A stretch of 27,990 nt of DNA from Elysia marginata (lineage: Eukaryota > Mollusca > Gastropoda > Plakobranchidae): the NCBI GenBank assembly GCA_019649035.1, contig BMAT01007698.1, positions 143,984 through 171,973 of the forward strand, read 5' to 3'. The notes under the pieces were generated by a model, which was not told where the DNA came from, ran no database searches, and worked only from the letters and a program-made list of their open reading frames with translations. Each line of letters begins with the position of its first letter. Positions within the stretch are counted from its first letter, which is position 1. The position numbers and the translations under genes were made by a program. This document shows, one piece after another, positions 8,893 through 19,850 of this stretch.

Positions 8893-10528
8893 TATCAATA
8901 TGTAAGTGAAAATAATTTTATATTCGAGGTTGCATTATCCATTTGCCTTCCATCATGTTTCGATTCTATTCATAAGGTAAAGATATAAGAGATATTACTT
9001 TGAAATACAGCCGGATATGGACTTAAAATAATTATTTATTTGAACAGCAATAAAGAAGTCTTACTAAATAATGCGTTCATTGCATCGCTTGTTATCAAAT
9101 CGCTCTGGTCGCAAAACTTTCATTACCCCTTAAACTGTGAAAACGCAGGATGTACAACTAATTTGATGCTCTCCGACACAAACCCAATGTTTGCAAATTA
9201 AACGATGCTTGATAAGCCCTTCAACTGTTTATGTAATGATTGTCCTTATGGTTAACATGCTGAAAATCGCCATTTGGTTTCATAGGCTGGTGCATTTATC
9301 CATAATATAATATACATTTAAAATAAACGTGTTTTTTTTTCAAATACCTACCTTTTAAACAAATTAGTGCAAAGTTGTTTAAAATGGAAAAACCCGTCAC
9401 AATATTCTTTAAAAACGGCAAATATTATAATAGGCCTAGTTATGGTAGCCCGTGCTTCGCATCGGTAATTGATTGGGTACATATAGTAGATACCACCGAC
9501 TTTATCAAACTTGATACCACCAACTTTATTTCTACCTTCCGTGACCTCTTTCCGCCATCCCCCCAAACTCTGTTTCTATCTGTCTTTCTTTCTTTCCCCC
9601 ACTACATTTTTTCTCATTTTAGTGACCCCCCCCCCCTCTCGAAATCTCTAACTGTTTCCCACTCTAGTTTTTCTATTCTACTCTGGAAAGTATCAATACA
9701 AATTGCCAAAAGGCAAGCAAACGAAACACTGTATTTGTAAAAAAAAATAAAATTCTAGACTTTGTTCATTAAGCTTTTAGACTTATTTATCTTACGAATG
9801 GAAGAGAAGAATCACAGCTGGAAGCTTGACAACAATTCACGCACACCCATTCCAAAGAAAAAAATAACCTAATCCAGGACTAGATCTAGATTTCAGTTTG
9901 TCATTGTCAGCAAGCCCTATTTGAAACCTAGAACACAATTCTCAACTGCATTTATTGGCTTTAAATTTTACATTAGCGATGAAGCGCAAAGCATGACGTA
10001 AAAACCATTCATAAAATTTGCCATCGTTCGAATTTGCGTTTCGCACAATATTCTTTCATCGCATAAAAAAATTTTTACCAGCACCAGCGCAACGCGGCAT
10101 TTCATGAACGCATTTCGACGTTAAAGTAAAGTTGCATTGATGGCTTTAAAAAGTTTGACTAAGGCATTTTGTAGGCCGATAAAGGGTAGGCCTATATAAA
10201 TAAGAAAACAACAAAATTTCAAGCACTAAACAACAGGGAGTCTGGGTTTCTAGTTAACAGTTTGTGATTTTAACATCTACTTGATTCCGTATGAAAAATA
10301 TTTGAAGTCTGAAAGTTGAGTACATTAGGAGCCTTATGTGTCCCAAACTTACCGAAAAGCCCCCAACTCAAAAATAATAGGTATAGATTACCTTGAAAAT
10401 GCGTTAAAAAAATTCAACAGTTTTATTTTACAAATTTAATTCAGTGACGATAAAACACCATTTACGTATATTATATATTTGCACGACGTCGTATTAAACA
10501 CTAATTTACTCCTTAATGAAATTATTCA
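8893..10528. other. Unassigned AT-rich sequence
   Basis: No supported gene over 1.6 kb. A 121-codon plus-strand frame (9375-9740) and an overlapping minus-strand frame exist, but neither has a motif. The plus frame runs through a pyrimidine-rich stretch with an 11-C run at 9626-9636 and an imperfect internal duplication (gataccaccgactttatca at about 9489 and gataccaccaactttattt at about 9512). Confidence 0.5.
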
Positions 10529-10598
10529 AGAGAGAGAGAGAGAGAGAGATAAATAGAGAGAGAGATAAATAGAGAGAGAGATAAATAGAGAGAGAGAG
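10529..10598. repeat. (AG)n with interspersed ATAAAT units
   Basis: An AG run followed by three near-identical 16-bp units of the form ataaatagagagagag, making a small higher-order repeat. Confidence 0.95.
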
Positions 10599-10805
10599 TT
10601 GAATATGGTTAAACTTAAGAGCAAAGATTACTCAACACAATTTTAGTAGCGTACCTCAGTTTAGGAGTTGCTGTCTAAAATTTCAAAGAGAATGACTTTC
10701 CATGAGTCAAAGAAAATCGAACCTTTTTTTCTTTTCAGTGCCTGTAGTTATCTAGTCAATTATGTGCCCCGAAAATATTTCCCACAAAAACAAAAGATTA
10801 GAAAG

Positions 10806-11123
10806 CATTGGTTGCCAATTGCTTCACGCATAAGCTACAAAATTGCATCCCTTGCCTTTCAGTGCCTTAATGATCAGCAATTTCCAAACTATTTGAAAGA
10901 TTCGACCAAACTGTATGTCCCTACACGAAATCTAAGATCTTCTTCGAAAAACCTGCTTTATAAACCTCGTTATAACCTGAAGAGTTTTGGCCAAAGAGCC
11001 TTTTTTTATCAAGGAGCAGAAATATGGAACAATCTTCCATCTCCTATTCAAAATGCAAAGACGCTACCATCTTTTAAGTCTAATTTGAAAACTCACCTCT
11101 TTTTCCTAGCTTTTGAAAATTAA
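10806..11123 (+). pseudogene. L2-like non-LTR retrotransposon RT C terminus (5'-truncated)
   Basis: An uninterrupted frame from about 10806 to the TAA at 11121-11123 reads the diagnostic C-terminal series: HWLPIASRISYKIASLAFQC, then YVPTRNLRSSSK, then FGQRAFFYQGAEIWNNLP (the family's GxRxFxxxxPxxWNxLP block), then FKSNLKTHLFFLAF. This is the thumb and C-terminal tail of the L2/CR1-group reverse transcriptase used in target-primed reverse transcription. About 105 codons are preserved without a stop, but the endonuclease and catalytic RT palm are missing. The open frame upstream to 10668 no longer resembles the family. A typical L2-like 3' end lies at 12034-12100, on the far side of an inserted LTR. 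Confidence 0.85.
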
Positions 11124-11164
11124 TTTTTAAAATGATTTGAATATATTTTTTTTATATACACTGT

Positions 11165-11882
11165 ATGTCTGTCACAAACACCAGAAATAATAATCGAGTA
11201 AACCAATAAAACTCCTGATGCGAGACTTGTGAGTTCTTTTAAAATCTTGGAAACGAGAAAAGTCGTGTGAAGAACGTAGAAAATAAGTTTATTCAACTTA
11301 AAATGAAGAAATCAACACGAAAAAGTATTCACATCCAGCAGTAGTCGAAAATAATAACAGTGCAATTGCCAATGTCCAGCATAAACAAATCTTAGATCTA
11401 ACTTTTGCTCAAAACTGCTCACTCTCTCTTAATCCAGTATTCTGTCCTCTCCGTCGTCTCTGAATCTCTCTCTTTATGTCTCGGTCTCCTCCCCCTTATC
11501 AACCACGCGAGCTCTATTTATAAGCAAAACACACATCTGGGAATTTCCCGAAAATTCTACCCTTTACAAGAAAGGTGAGAAAGGCGTGGCCTAATACGGC
11601 AGCGACACCCAATCGCGAGCCAAGTTAAAAATAGGTCGCCCGTCATTATGTAAATTAACCGGAAGATAGTAATCTAGATAAATCCAGAGACTAGATCTAC
11701 AAAATTAATAATAGGCGATCATTCTAGATTTTAACGAGTTATAAAATCCTTAAGTTACTTATAACTACGAATGCTTAACACATTCCATTAAGAAAACAAG
11801 CGTAGCCTTAATCTAGGTCTACACTGTACATAGCATGATTAAGGAACTAGACCAAAACAATGTCTAACTTCGTTACAATGTC
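11165..11882 (-). mobile_element. Solo LTR with 5-bp target duplication
   Basis: The 708-bp block 11170-11877 is flanked by identical atgtc direct repeats (11165-11169 and 11878-11882), the 5-bp duplication made by most LTR-retrotransposon integrases. Read on the minus strand it starts TGTAACGAAGTTAGAC and ends TTTGTGACA, so it has the TG...CA termini. Internal order also fits minus orientation: a TATAAATAG box at 11522-11514, then an AATAAA signal at 11293-11288 about 220 bases further on. That gives a U3-R-U5 arrangement. No internal gag-pol, primer site or second LTR is present, so recombination between two LTRs probably removed the rest. A Gypsy-type origin is likely from the TGTAACG start but not shown. 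Confidence 0.85.
11514..11522 (-). promoter_or_regulatory. TATA box of the solo LTR
   Basis: TATAAATAG on the minus strand, about midway through the LTR and upstream of its AATAAA. Position and sequence fit an RNA polymerase II core promoter. Activity is unknown. Confidence 0.6.
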
Positions 11883-12103
11883 TATGACTATATTTATATA
11901 CTTTTAATGGATGATTTATATTTAACATGCAACTTTGTGCACGCTTTTATCTGTATAGCTAACTACTTTTAAATAAGTTATATACCTGTAAACTTTTTTT
12001 TTAGCACGTAGATCTAAGTTTGTTAAAATTTTATGTAAAACGCTTTGAGCTCCTATTGAGGGAAGGCGCTATAAAAATAAACTTATTATTATTATTATTA
12101 CAT

Positions 12104-12850
12104 CATACTTTCTCCCAACCGTCAGATTCCAAGTGTCTTTTCCATACCTTTGATTTTTTATACGGCTTAATGTGCTAAAAAAACTAAAATTACCATAAGG
12201 TTTGCAAAAAGTACTGATGAGAAAAACACGAGGACTTCACAGAAGTGCGATTGTTTGACTTTCGTGTGCTTCTTTATGAACTGAAAATAGAATATGAGAA
12301 GGTTTCTGTTTTCTCAAAACGTGAACAAAAACGTAAAGGTTAAAATTTATTTAGACGGTTGATGAAAGTCTTGTGATTTCTACCAAAACACAGCTTTTAA
12401 AATCAAATCGTCAACAATAATAGGGTATTAGGTTGAACCACCAGAAAAGGTTTTAGGAAATCGTAAGTAGAGAATCCAACTTCAGGATATGCTATCATGT
12501 CTGTGTAAATCTTCAGAGCGTACGAGAGTTTTACTCTCTCACCTAGCGTACTCGTCTAATAAACCATTCCAAGAGGTGGGAAGATTTGAATACGACCTGA
12601 ACGTGTTCTTGGCAGTTCGCCTTCTGTAATTATTTTTATTTCTAAGTCAAAAGGGTAAATGCTTTTAGTAACAGGATATTATACCTTTTTGTAAAGACAT
12701 TAGTGTACGTTCCACAACCTTTAAGCTTTATAACTGCACCGAAAAAATAATGAGATCTTTCATAGGGAGAGAGAAGAGGCGTAGGAGAGGGCTGAAATGC
12801 TCACACATATACTAATCATGAAGAGAGAAATGCATGCTACCTGAAAAATG
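12104..12850. other. Unassigned AT-rich sequence
   Basis: No supported gene or named repeat. A small hairpin (gagagttttactctc, about 12522-12540) is the only local structure I noticed. Confidence 0.5.
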
Positions 12851-12909
12851 AGACAGAGAGAGAGAGANNNNNNNNNNNNNNNNNNNNNAGAGAGAGAGAG
12901 AGAGGGGGG
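12851..12909. repeat. (AG)n microsatellite containing a 21-N gap
   Basis: AG repeats on both sides of 21 undetermined bases (12868-12888), ending in a G run. The gap is an assembly or sequencing gap inside the tract, so the repeat length is not known. Confidence 0.97.
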
Positions 12910-14159
12910 GTAATTTGAAAACAATGAAGCTTTTCTTAACAATCCGCATTTAGTAGCTAAACTCAAAAAAAGGTGTAAAATAGAGTGAAAGTGCAGTATT
13001 GTAGTTGCAAAAGTAAATGACAGACAATATCACGCTGAGCAGAGAATAAATAAGTATAATAATATATGTGAGTAAGCATGGGGAGCGAAAAAGAATATAA
13101 AATGTAGAAAAAAAAGAGGAGAATTAGAGATCAGGGCTGAAGAAAGAGAGACTCAAAGGCAGAAGAGTAAAAGTAAAACAATTAGACAGGAAAACCGAAA
13201 TAAATTTTTGCAGATTCATAAGATATTATAATTAATAGCAGAAACAAAATAATGGGAGAGGAAAAGCGTTAGTGAGCTAGAAATCGATTTGAGATCAGTG
13301 AAGTAATAGTTTATGATATATATAAGCAGGGGAATAGGCCTAGAAAAAATCAAATTTTAAAAAATTTCTAAATTTCAAGGTTCAACTCATACCTTGTCTT
13401 CTATCACAAATAAAATCACAAAGAACGAGGAAACAGACAGAGAGATCCCCGTAAATGAGAAGAATCTATTTATTTTTAATTGAAAATTACTGTTTCTCTC
13501 TCTTATTCTTGCCTCTCTTTCTCTTTATTTCTCTATTTTTCTCCTCGTATTTAGATTTGTTGCCACATAAAGCAACCTGCGGAGATTCATAGGTCTCTGT
13601 GTCGGTCGTTTTAGTATCGTTTGCACTTTTTCAACATTAGATTCGATGCCACATTAATGTGAATCACAACAAGAAAGCAATCACTCTCACAGCTAGCTGT
13701 CAGGAATTTCCATTTTGTTTCGCCCCTGGAGCTTTAAAGCCCCATCACCTGTATTGATTATGTATTAGCAGGTTCACTGAGGTTAACGAACGATGTTGAC
13801 ACGGCGCTTTTTCAACATAAAAAGCATAAGAGAAACGAAATAAATAAAATAGATTTAATGTGCAAGTATTAAATTGAGAAAACTTTATTATCATTCTTTC
13901 TCTTTTTAATTTAATCCAATAAACTTTATACTCTGGCCTTGTTCACGGCCTGTGATTTACTGCTCTTGGGAACAAAACTATTAGCAGATACAAGGTCAAG
14001 GTTATGTGTGGTCAGTCTGAATGAATTTTTGTCATGTATTGAATTGTTAATAAAAGCACAACTAGACACAAATGAAGAGAAGAAAAATGAAAAACAATTA
14101 TAACAGAGCAAGTATGCATTCTTTTGGTTGTTGTTCTTTTAATATTGTTTTCAACTAGA
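12910..14159. other. Unassigned AT-rich sequence
   Basis: No supported gene. 13080-13280 is purine-rich on the plus strand and 13490-13550 pyrimidine-rich. A 61-codon minus-strand frame (14111-13926) has no recognisable motif. Confidence 0.5.
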
Positions 14160-14324
14160 TATCAGAAAAAAAACTACTTTAGTCTTAGGATAGTTGAGAC
14201 ATGGAATAGCCTCCTCGAAATAACTGTTACTGCCCTACGTATTAACTCATTCAAAAACCAATTCGACAAGCGACTGCACAGATACAAAATCTGCATGGAT
14301 TTCCCTCTAAAGCCAGCTCTTTGA
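14160..14324 (+). pseudogene. Non-LTR retrotransposon RT extreme C terminus (CR1/jockey-type)
   Basis: The frame reads YFSLRIVETWNSL followed by INSFKNQFDKRL, ending at the TGA at 14322-14324. This corresponds to the terminal FSxRVVxxWNSLPxxVVxAxSVNxFKxxLD block common to many invertebrate non-LTR elements. It is a different lineage from the L2-like copies, whose equivalent block has AAPxxWNSLP and FKSxLKTxLF. The Pro after WNSL is missing and the sequence upstream of 14160 is not recognisable, so only about 50 codons survive. A perfect hairpin follows immediately after the stop. Confidence 0.7.
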
Positions 14325-14346
14325 TCCCCACAAGTAGGTGGGGATC
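14323..14346 (+). other. Perfect 9-bp stem hairpin after the RT tail
   Basis: gatccccac (14323-14331), a 6-base loop aagtag, and gtggggatc (14338-14346). It overlaps the stop codon of the preceding RT tail and is followed by another gggatc. It could be a 3' end feature recognised by that element's reverse transcriptase, or a chance GATC palindrome. Confidence 0.6.
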
Positions 14347-15586
14347 GGGATCAAGACCATCGACGGGCCTCTGGCTCATCAAGGTGTTTATTATCTGTAT
14401 TTCCTGCATAACAGCTGCTCTACTTTGTCCACTAGTGTTACTGGTGTCATGTTATCCAACAGCATAAAATTCCAATAACAATGTAAGTGAACAAGCACTG
14501 CCACTTTCCAGTCGTTTGTGGTCACGAAGTTTAGGAATCTAGATTTATGTTTCTATGTATTTTTGTCGGTTCTTTTCACCTGAATTCCTTTGCTAATTTG
14601 CATCTAGACTATAGATTTATTGAGACTGAATCTAGACCCAAATCGTCAGATGTTTGTTTTCGAGCCTAAATTTACTTGATCCAAAGTCTTAGAAGACTTT
14701 CATTTCAGTATTAATTTGTCATTGTTTAAACCATGTCAGTTTTTCTCTAACCCGAAACTACAAACACACATGTTGCCTTATAAACTCTAGACATGACTTC
14801 AAATTTTCTCGCACGTCGTGAAAATCTTATTGAATAAGTCAGAGACAGGCCTTTAATTTTTATATAAAGTAAGCAAAGTAACAAAATAAACTTTTCTATG
14901 ATTTAACCATAAAATTGTCAGGTTTTGGTACATGACTTTGGAGTGTTGAATTATTTTTCATGTTAATAATTTACAAAGTTGACATTTTAATATATTAATC
15001 TGTAGCGCTTAGCAAAAATGTAGCCTCAAAATGATCACAAGTTGTCTCCCTCCCGCAATATATTAAAGAAAGCATTTTCCCTTAAAACACATCCATATTT
15101 TTTCAATGCCATAGGAGACATCATTGTTTGAAACAGCTCTGATTTTGTAGGCGTAGTAAAAGAAAAAACTTATTCAATGCGTTTCAAAGCTGAAAAGCTT
15201 TCTTTGTTATTCATTTCATTTTGTTTACTAACAGCCTAGCTGGCAACATTTCCTGCTGAAACTACACGAATGTAGGCGATAATTTTTGTTCTAGGTTTTC
15301 AAACGAGTCAAGATCAGTGTAGATCACCTATCAAAGAACTGCTGCTCACGTTTCAGTTTTTTATTTTGATTTAGAAGGTACAGGTGCAGCTAGAGTTGTT
15401 AGGTTTTCCCGGCGCAGCAAAGAGCACTTTCACACAAGAGTAAGGAGGGCTTGTTATTGCTTTAGAAATAACTTACTCGCAAGGTAAAGCTGTGTTGTAA
15501 TCTCTTATAATATCACTTTACGCTAGTATGCCATCATTACATTGTAGATAATGCTGTTTGTCTTCTTTTGCTACGTGCAAAATAAT
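14347..15586. other. Unassigned AT-rich sequence
   Basis: The first 100-150 bases are probably 3' UTR of the RT fragment just upstream. No gene, RNA gene or named repeat is seen in the remainder. Confidence 0.5.
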
Positions 15587-15587
15587 G

Positions 15588-15650
<63 letters not shown>
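15587..15650. repeat. (ATT)n microsatellite
   Basis: About 21 uninterrupted ATT units. L2-like elements in this window end in ATT tails, but no L2-type end (cgctttgagc...ggcgctata) precedes this one, so it is called a simple repeat. Confidence 0.97.
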
Positions 15651-15651
<1 letters not shown>

Positions 15652-16378
15652 GCTAGTAGAAACATCCTAGATGCATCCATTGTTCTTTACAGCAAGAATA
15701 ACGAACAAACAGGAATATCGAATTTCTTTTTGGTGCATATATTATTTTATTACAATAAGAAATCCGACAACTTATCATTGTTTCTTATCTTTGTTTGGTC
15801 TTTCAATGTTTTCATTCTTTAGGTGTCGAAGTTTTTTTTTTTATCGACGATGTTGATTTTAATAGCTTTTTGTTTTCCTTTTTTCTCTTCTCTTTCTGAG
15901 GATGGAAGAGATAATGATAAAAAGAGGAATAGAAAAAATGTTTTGCTTTGTTAACTTTGCATTAACCTACATTTCAGTTTTTAGACAAGGATACCATAAA
16001 GATCATGAAAAGAAGCAGAACGGTTGTTTTAACTGGCACAGTTCTCTTCAAAGAGGTTTGGTTTATTTCACAGAACAAATACAGATTTAGCAGATAAATT
16101 GACGTTACGAGGCCAGCTCAGTGCGCCAGCGAGTTTGTTGGTTTCTTGTTGTTTATTTTTGTTTTGCATTACATAACATTATGTAGGTAGAAAAAATTAT
16201 ATTCTTTTCTCTACAAATATGAAATCTCTTAACTTCTTTTTCATAGAAACCAAAGGCCACTAACAGGGCTGTAAATTTAATAAATACATGAATTTGCGAG
16301 CTCTAATCTCTTTAAGTTCAAACTAAAGACCCAGTTTGTTTTTGTCGATTTGCCCTGAATCATTATCATTTACTATAA
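15651..16378. other. Unassigned sequence upstream of the jockey-like remnant
   Basis: AT-rich with two chance open frames of about 60 codons (15671-15856, 15902-16090). No motif was seen. No endonuclease-domain remnant of the downstream element is recognisable here, so that element is probably 5'-truncated near 16.38 kb. Confidence 0.5.
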
Positions 16379-17966
16379 GAAATCAGCCAATGAAGCATCT
16401 AGCTACTGACCTGTATCACGTCTCTGCTGTCTTTATAAGCTGCTGGAAAGAATTGGCTCACATGAAAAACACTCTATCACACCAATGCAGCAGGCAGGAA
16501 CAACAAAGAGGAATAGCAGAATGGACCTAACTTTTATATCTCACATTGAGGCAGAGTTTGAAAATGAAATAAATACTGGTGCTGTCCTTGCAGACCTCTC
16601 TCCAGCCTATGATACAGTTTGGACAGGAGGACCCATGATTGAACTTGCAAAACTGATCCCATGCAAAAGAAAATAATTGAACTTTCTTTCTCTCATGACA
16701 GGCACTAGAATCCTTGGAAGCAAAAAAAAAAAAAAAAAAAAAAACCAAGAAAAATCACGAACGGCGTGCTTCAAAGTTCAGTTATTGCGCCAACCCTTTT
16801 TAATATTTACATCAGTGACATGCCTGAAACAAAAACTCTTCAATCGACTGGGTCTTAATTCAAATAAAAGACAGAAATAGAAGAAGACTCTCTCAGAAAA
16901 AGATACAACTGCTCTAAAGGAATACTTCGACACCTGGTACCTGAAAAGGAACACAACAAAATCAGTGTCAACAGCATTTCATCTGAACAACCACGCAGTA
17001 TCAACACTTTAAACATAAAAGTTAAAAACAAGATATTACCATCAGATCCCAGTCCCAAGTATTTGGGTGTCGCTCTAGACAGACCACTTAACTACGGCAA
17101 ACATCTGGAAATGTGCGCCAACAAGATTGCAAAAAGAAAAAAAGAAACTGCATCCTGAGAAAGCCAGCAAGAACAACATGGGGCGCCTCACAATTAGTTC
17201 TGCAAACGCCAACTCTTGCCCTGTGTTACAGTGCAGCTGAATATTGTGCTCCTGTGTAGACCAGAAGCCCGCTCGTTAAAGTGGTTGATGTTCAACTGCG
17301 TGAATCGATAAGAACAATAGGTGGCTTCCTCAAATCAACGTCTATCCAGTGGCTTCCTACAAAAAGCTCAGTTGCACCACCCCACATCAGAAGAGAAGAT
17401 GCGACACAGAAAAAAAATTATACTCGAAAGATTCAAGGACGTGATAGTCAACGTACCCGTAAAACAAATATAAGGGAAACCCCATCAACAAGCAGACTGA
17501 GGTCAAGAAACCCCTTCTACAATGCAATGATTGAAAACTTTAATGCAATAGGGGAATAGAGGAAAGAATAGGAAAATAAAATTCCTATTATGTCGAAGAA
17601 TAATAAGAAATCCAAACCAGACTCTTCCTGTCTTCACAACCTTAAAAAAAGTACTGGATGATAACTAACTGACTGCGGACAAGACATGCAAAGACCGCAT
17701 ATGCAATGCACAAGTGGAAACTGAAAGGCTCTCCAATTTGTCAACGATGTAGCAAGGTTTCTGAAATAACAGAACACATTGTTTTAAACTGCCCAGCTAC
17801 AAAACTAGACGGTGGATATGCAACAGTTCGTAATGATGATGCAGACCTGGTAGCTTGGATAACAAGCATTATCTGGAGGTGTAAGCATACGATAATACAA
17901 CCAGACATTTGCACAATCTACAATATCCCAGCACAATGCTCGGGGCTTGTATTGAAGATTTTTTAA
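16379..17966 (+). pseudogene. Jockey-like non-LTR retrotransposon, frameshifted RT to C-terminal zinc motif
   Basis: Read across frames, this has the block order of a jockey-type reverse transcriptase. SY*PVSRLCCLYKLLERI (16410-16460) corresponds to the SYRPISLL block. Then come TGAVLADLSPAYDTVW (near 16578-16622, the catalytic (F/Y)DTVW block), NGVLQSSVIAPTLFNIYISD (near 16758-16816, NGLPQGSVLAPTLFN), EYFDTWYLK (near 16919), PKYLGVALDRPL (near 17050-17085), and TLALCYSAAEYCAPV (near 17211-17256). The C-terminal tail (17706-17966) has a C-X2-C-X8-H-X4-C zinc-binding array at residues 12, 15, 24 and 29 of that frame. The YADD catalytic block expected between the NIYISDMPET and EYFDTWYLK blocks is missing, apparently deleted. 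At least five frame changes and several stops are present, so it is an old, dead copy lacking the endonuclease domain. Confidence 0.85.
16722..16744 (+). repeat. A23 run inside the jockey-like RT
   Basis: Twenty-three consecutive A, lying between the GTRILGS segment and the NGVLQSSVIAP segment. It replaces what should be about 10-15 codons of Lys/Asn-rich sequence and shifts the frame. Confidence 0.95.
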
Positions 17967-18178
17967 AATATTATCTAAACAATAATTGGAAAACAACTTT
18001 TTTCGCAAAATAAACAGAAATGAATAAGATTAATACGCTGGAAACAACATTTTAAATCAGAATCATAAAGATAAATGTTACAGGTAGTGATTCAAAACAT
18101 ACACACAGTTAGATTTAGACCATAATTTTAAATTTTGATAAAGCGGCGCGACTCATAAAAATAGTAATCATGATAAAA
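17967..18178. other. Probable 3' UTR and spacer
   Basis: AT-rich sequence after the jockey-like remnant. No clear poly-A tail or target duplication was found for that element. Confidence 0.4.
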
Positions 18179-18243
18179 GCTATAATAACAATAATAACAA
18201 TAATAATAATAAAAATAATAATAATAAAAATAATAACAATAAA

Positions 18244-18275
<32 letters not shown>

Positions 18276-18309
18276 TAATAATAATAATAATAATAATGAT
18301 AATAAATAG
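18179..18309. repeat. (AAT)n imperfect microsatellite
   Basis: AAT repeats with AAC, AAAAAT and GAT interruptions. On the minus strand this is an ATT-type tail lying downstream of the RT remnant at 18555-18695, so it may be that element's 3' tail. Confidence 0.93.
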
Positions 18310-18554
18310 CAATAAATTATTTGTAGACCGCCTAAAATCCACTAAAATGGGGTTCGGTTGCGCTAATACATACAATATAGCAAAATAAAGTTATCTTAGT
18401 TACACTTAAAACCCTTGCAACATTTAACAAAAAAAAAGAGTTTTATAATACAAATACTTCAAAACTATCAAGTCGTCATCTAAAACAAACCCTGTTCTTG
18501 TCTTGAGAAACTTACAGTTACAGTGAAATGTATAAAAAAATTAATGCTTATATG

Positions 18555-18695
18555 TTTTGAAATCGCAGGAAAATATTCTTTAAAAAAACTCAGTTTTCGA
18601 AACTCGATCAAAGAAAGTGTCTCTTCTCTTTTTTTTTTGTTCTGATAAAACATTCCAGACCACGGGAGCTATGATTAAATAAAACAGTTTGATTT
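18555..18695 (-). pseudogene. Probable decayed non-LTR RT C terminus
   Basis: Minus-strand translation gives APVVWNVLSEQ (about 18677-18644), matching the APxVWNSLPxx block. After a short AG-rich slippage region it continues FRKLSFFKEYFPA (about 18603-18565), resembling FKxxLKTxLFKExF. Together with the ATT-type tail 250 bases downstream on the same strand this suggests another L2-like copy. However, the L2 3' signature is not preserved and the match is short. Confidence 0.45.
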
Positions 18696-18715
18696 CAAAA
18701 GTTGAGGATAGCATA

Positions 18716-19790
18716 TTAATTATTTGTAAATGAAGTCATGTGATCTTAAAACCCTCTGGGCTTTGTATAATTATATGAGTTTTTGTACAAAATGAAAAAG
18801 GTCTTTTTATTCAAATTATGATCTGAAAATAGAAAACACATGCAAACAGAAAATAGACAAAAATATTTCTTTAATTTCTTACTAATATTGGCAACAACCA
18901 CCATCACCAAACTCTTAATGTTTCTGTGGACCATTGCTTACCGCTGCATTGTAGGCCTACAAGATATCGTTTATTATGTAATAGTTGCAGGGACAACAGT
19001 TTACCAAAGGAAATTGAACAACCCGTTCGTGTTGAAGCATTGTAGAAATAGATTAATTTTTTGTAAAAATATCAGCTATCGTGTAATACATTTTCATTGC
19101 AAGTTAGTTTACAGTTTTCTGTTACATCTAACAGATTCGAGACGAAGTCTATCTTGTATGGCATACAATCTCTCCGTAAAATAAAGTCCCAGTTTTTAGG
19201 AAAATTACACACCTAACTGGACCGGAAACTTAAAATCGTCTACTGTGCAGACGGGAAAATGACGTCATCAATAAAAATGGCACGCTTTTTAGCTTCTTTA
19301 AAAAAATCAGTTACGGCAAGCCTGAAATCATCCGATTCTCAGCACAGCTTATTGGTCCACAAAGTAAACTCTTAAAGTTAAGCTTCAAACAGAGATGGAG
19401 AATGCTTTTGTTCAGGAATGGGTCAGTGAGCACAGAGTTGGTAACAGTATAACATGAAATCGCGGGTTATGAGTCAAAAAGTTCCATCGGTAATAGGTTT
19501 TATTTGCATATTGTACCTTTTGACTTTATGCCAGCGAAATGAAATACTATTGGCCTATATCTTGATTAAAACGAAGTCCCTAAAATTAATAAACGCCGTT
19601 CGGATCGGAAAACTGTTTAATTTTTTTTCTTACAGTTTTAATTGGAAAGAAATTTTTACTTTTTCACTTATTCGTGAATCTGCTTTTATTACTTTTATGG
19701 CTTGAAGAGTATACACGTCTTTTAGACACATTTTAATTTTTTTAAGATATTAACAACTTGATAAATAGAGTTTACAAATGTAGAAATCAT
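18716..19790. other. Unassigned AT-rich sequence
   Basis: Contains a 114-codon plus-strand frame (18840-19184) and an 83-codon one (19454-19705). Both are rich in Phe, Ile and Leu, as expected for AT-rich DNA, and show no family motif. 19254-19272 has a cAMP-response-element-like tgacgtca, which is probably chance. Confidence 0.45.
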
Positions 19791-19817
19791 GTCCTTAAAG
19801 ACATGCGGTTTCAAAAC

Positions 19818-19823
19818 TTTATT
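19818..19823 (-). promoter_or_regulatory. Candidate polyadenylation signal AATAAA
   Basis: AATAAA on the minus strand, 28 bases downstream of the stop of the coding-like segment at 19851. Such hexamers are frequent in AT-rich DNA, so the position is suggestive only. A perfect 6-bp inverted repeat, catgtc/gacatg, follows at 19807-19790. Confidence 0.35.
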
Positions 19824-19850
19824 GCTTCTTATAAAATAAACTAGATCTAT

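Larger units (their letters stand above)
11124..12103 (+). mobile_element. L2-like 3' UTR and ATT tail, split by a solo LTR
   Basis: The 3' UTR of the element whose coding end is at 11123. Its terminus (12034-12100) reads gtaaaacgctttgagctcc, then gggaaggcgctataaaaata, then (ATT)n at 12082-12100. This is the hallmark L2-like end and matches the minus-strand end at 24229-24310 in the same window. The UTR is interrupted between 11169 and 11883 by the LTR insertion. Removing that block leaves a UTR of about 270 bp. Confidence 0.8.

Noticed and set aside
9375-9740. 121-codon frame as a gene
   Set aside because: It runs through a C-run and pyrimidine-rich sequence, has no motif, and an opposite-strand frame of similar quality overlaps it.
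10668-10805. ATG at 10668 as the true start of a gene for the RT-like frame
   Set aside because: The RT similarity begins near HWLP at about 10806. The upstream residues do not match the family block expected there, so the ATG is just an in-frame codon in decayed sequence.
18840-19184. 114-codon plus-strand frame
   Set aside because: Composition is what AT-rich DNA gives by chance, with no motif, no splice evidence and no neighbouring gene context.
19790-19807. catgtc/gacatg inverted repeat as a histone-type mRNA 3' stem-loop
   Set aside because: The sequence does not fit the histone stem-loop consensus and the adjacent frame is not a histone.
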